9,192 nt of DNA from positions 1 through 9,192 of the forward strand of contig JBGPBY010000289.1 in NCBI GenBank assembly GCA_041481485.1. The letters run 5' to 3'. Under the pieces are notes generated by a model. The model saw only the letters and a list, made by a program, of their open reading frames with translations, was not told where the DNA came from and did not search any database. Source of the DNA: JBGPBY01 sp041481485 (GTDB lineage Bacteria > Acidobacteriota > Terriglobia > 20CM-2-55-15). Both the position numbers and the translations under genes were made by a program. Below, piece after piece: positions 6,696 through 9,192 of this stretch (the first letter of the stretch is position 1; the number at the start of each line of letters is the position of its first letter).

Positions 6696-6821
6696 CTTGA
6701 ATGAATGCAACTTCCCAATGTAGGGGCGGTCTATGACCGCCCACAATTTTGAGGGCTGCAATCCCGCAGATTGTGGGCGGTCATAGACCGCCCCTACATT
6801 GGGAAGTTGCATTCATTCAAG
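6696..6821. mobile_element. REPIN-like element: perfect 52-bp inverted repeat containing two GTAG hairpins
   Basis: The left arm (6696-6747) and right arm (6770-6821) are perfect reverse complements over 52 bp, separated by a 22-nt spacer (6748-6769) that has its own small CTGC/GCAG stem. Each arm contains a nested perfect hairpin: GGGCGGTC-TAT-GACCGCCC (6724-6742) and GGGCGGTC-ATA-GACCGCCC (6775-6793). Each hairpin is preceded by GTAG on its own strand (6720-6723 plus, 6794-6797 minus). A GTAG tetranucleotide at the foot of a GC-rich hairpin is the hallmark of REP sequences mobilised by RAYT (TnpA-REP) proteins, and two in opposite orientation make a REPIN. The perfect arms imply recent insertion or active correction. 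It has no coding capacity and no obvious target-site duplication. It ends 37 bp before the exporter start codon. Confidence 0.8.
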
Positions 6822-6858
6822 TTTTCACAGACCGCCGCGACAGCGAACGTAATTTCCT

Positions 6859-8111
6859 ATGAACCTACGCGACATCCGTGTGCTTTACCTCCGCGAAATG
6901 CGCTCCGCGCTGCGCGACCGCACCATTGTGGTTGCCGGCATTCTGGTTCCGGTCGTGTTGTATCCATTCATCCTTTGGCTAACCTTCACAGGCTTCACCT
7001 TCGTTTCCGGCCAGACCGCGGATCTGAAATCCCGGGTGATGGCCCGAAATCTGTCCCCTGCCGGCTGGAGCTTCGTGCAGAAGCTGGAAACCAATCCCGA
7101 CATCGAACTCAAAACGGTTTCAGATCCCGGCCTTGAGCTTCGAAACGGCCGGCTCGACGCCCTTGTCGAACTGCTCCCCCCGGAATCCCCCTCCATCGAC
7201 GGCGATTTCCGCATGCGTCTCACATTCGATTCCACCCGCAGCCGCAGCGAGAACGCGCAAGCCCGAATGGAAAAGCAGCTCCAGGAATTTCGCAATCGCG
7301 AACTGGAGCATCGCGCCGGTCAACTTGGAATTTCCGGCTCCTCGTTCGCAGGTTTTCGCGTGGAGAGTTCCAATATCTCCAGCAACCGGCAGATGGCGCA
7401 GCTGGTTCTGGGATTGATCCTGCCGACGTTCCTTCTGATCATTCTCGCAACGGGCGCCATGTACCCGGCGATCGATGCCACTGCCGGAGAACGGGAACAC
7501 TCGACCTGGGAAACCATCATGACGACCGCAACCGAGCGCCAAAACGTCGTGATTTCGAAATATCTGTATGTCGCAACCATGTCCTTTATTGCGGGGCTCC
7601 TCAATCTGATTGCCATGATGATTTCCTTGCGCACCGTGCTCGCCCCCATGTTTCGCCTGGCTTCGGATGCCGCCATTTCCATCCCATTGGCATCGATTCC
7701 GATCATCCTGCTGGGCGCCGCGCTCATGGCGCTGTTCCTGTCCGCCGTCATGTTGATTCTGGCCTCCTTCGCACGCACTTTTAAGGAAGGGCAGTCCATG
7801 GTCAGTCCTTTTTACGTTGTCATTGTCGCTCCGCTGATGTTCCTCAGCGTTCCGGGATTGCAGTTCACACCGAAGCTCGCGTTGATTCCCGTTTTGAACG
7901 TGACGATGATGTTCCGCGAAGCGATTCAGGGGAGGTTCCATTGGTCTCTCATCGGGCTGACAATTCTCGTCGAGCTGGCATGCATCGGCGCTTCGGTCAT
8001 CGCCGCTGCCTCGATATTGAAATTTGAAGATGTCGTTACCGGAAGCTATTCCGGAAGCTTTGCCCGATTTGCCAGCGAACGAATCTTCAGAAGCAAGAGC
8101 CTGCGCAAATC

Positions 8112-8115
<4 letters not shown>
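6859..8115 (+). CDS. ABC-2 type exporter permease, NatB-like
   Basis: The 418-aa membrane protein has the NatB/ABC-2 layout: a cytoplasmic N-terminus (MNLRDIRVLYLREMR), TM1 (about 22-45), and an extracytoplasmic domain (about 50-178) with a charged, probably helical stretch at 129-152. Further TM segments follow at about 182-204, 236-257, 274-304, 316-335 and 364-386. The conserved cytoplasmic motif after TM2, AIDATAGEREHSTWE (204-218), corresponds to the AGE(K/R)E..T.E coupling motif of the family. IPVLNVTMMFREAIQG (343-358) is also family-typical. An in-frame TAA at 6850-6852 rules out an upstream start, and no Shine-Dalgarno sequence precedes the ATG. The stop overlaps the ATPase start (ATGA). 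It should form the membrane channel with the second permease at 8855. The substrate is unknown: the family prototype exports sodium, but such assignments do not carry over reliably. Confidence 0.9.
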
Positions 8116-8854
<739 letters not shown>

Positions 8855-8858
<4 letters not shown>

Positions 8859-9192
8859 ACTGGACGACATTTCGCGTCCTCTATTTTCACGAAATGCTGT
8901 TGCTCGGGCGCGCACGCCGCACGATCGTCCTTTCGGTCCTGTTCCCGTCGTTGGTAATGCCCATCATGTTGTTTGCTTCGCGGTATTCCAACGAACAGCG
9001 CCGAACAACCCTTGCTGAAACCACATACCGTTTCGCCATCACCGGCCCAATGGTCCATCGTATTCGGGACCTGGTTGAAAAAACGGCGGCCTCCGGAACC
9101 AAGCCGACTGCCAAGTTTCAGGAAGTCCAAACTGCAGATGCCGGCAAGAGCCTGGAAGCCGGCGACATTCAGTTTTATGTCCGCACTGAAAA
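8855..9192 (+). CDS. Second NatB-like ABC-2 permease (5' part, cut by window end)
   Basis: From the ATGA overlap with the ATPase the frame stays open to the window edge, giving 112 codons without a stop. The N-terminus MNWTTFRVLYFHEM matches the first permease (MNLRDIRVLYLREM) in position and residues. A first TM segment (about 23-42, with prolines at similar places) is followed by the start of an extracytoplasmic domain (about 43 on). The AGDIQFYV stretch (102-109) corresponds to the NGRLDALVEL stretch (96-105) of the first permease. The protein is therefore most likely a paralogue that pairs with it. The rest of the gene, including the AGE motif, lies beyond the window, so completeness cannot be judged. 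Confidence 0.85.

Larger units (their letters stand above)
6407..6858. other. Divergent intergenic region between the cytochrome operon and the ABC exporter operon
   Basis: This 452-bp stretch contains no convincing coding frame. It should hold the promoters of both divergent operons, but I find no pair of -35 and -10 boxes with good spacing. TATAGT at 6605-6610 resembles a -10 box without a -35 partner. The region holds a 9-bp inverted repeat next to the cytochrome start, a decayed GTAG hairpin (6563-6586), an imperfect inverted repeat (6625-6674) and the large REPIN-like repeat (6696-6821). The dense repeats suggest repeated insertion of small non-autonomous elements. Confidence 0.75.

Noticed and set aside
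6696..6821. The inverted repeat as a simple intrinsic terminator for either operon
   Set aside because: It lies upstream of both divergent genes, not downstream of any, and is not followed by a T-run on either strand that fits termination.
7120..7941. 273-codon minus-strand open frame opposite the first permease
   Set aside because: The His/Gln/Gly-rich translation is typical of antisense of a membrane protein. The plus-strand permease explains the region fully.

Overview
The window (roughly 57-60% G+C by eye) looks like chromosomal DNA of a soil or sediment acidobacterium. This is an inference from the pairing of a cytochrome/DUF1587-1592-1588-1585 protein with a DUF1552 protein and an exported ankyrin protein, a combination I associate with Acidobacteriota and, less often, Planctomycetes or Verrucomicrobia. 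No rRNA or other marker gene is present to settle the phylum.

Left two thirds (140-6406, minus strand): a compact three-gene operon read right to left. It runs from a 939-aa exported protein with two CXXCH haem-binding motifs (PSCyt1 + DUF1587/1595/1592/1588/1585), to a 478-aa Tat-exported DUF1552 protein, to a 662-aa exported ankyrin-repeat protein. Gaps are 1 and 20 nt. The ribosome binding site of the DUF1552 gene lies inside the last codons of the cytochrome gene, and a perfect palindromic terminator (89-130) closes the operon. All three products carry export signals, so the module should act outside the cytoplasm. The two outer genes each carry a roughly 120-residue Gly/Arg/Asn/Ala-rich low-complexity insert, although the proteins are otherwise unrelated.

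Middle (6407-6858): a 452-bp divergent intergenic region. It holds a perfect 52-bp inverted repeat (6696-6821) in which each arm contains a GTAG-led hairpin. This is the anatomy of a REPIN, a REP doublet moved by RAYT transposases. A second, decayed GTAG hairpin and a further imperfect inverted repeat lie nearby, so the intergenic region looks like an accumulation site for such elements.

Right third (6859-9192, plus strand): an ABC-2 exporter operon with ATGA overlaps. It consists of a NatB-like permease, a NatA-like ATPase and a second NatB-like permease cut by the window edge. The two permeases have similar N-termini and probably form a heterodimeric export channel served by the single ATPase. 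Its substrate cannot be read from the sequence.

The most notable points are the exported cytochrome/DUF1552/ankyrin module with its matching glycine-rich inserts, and the REPIN-like element 37 bp upstream of the exporter start codon.
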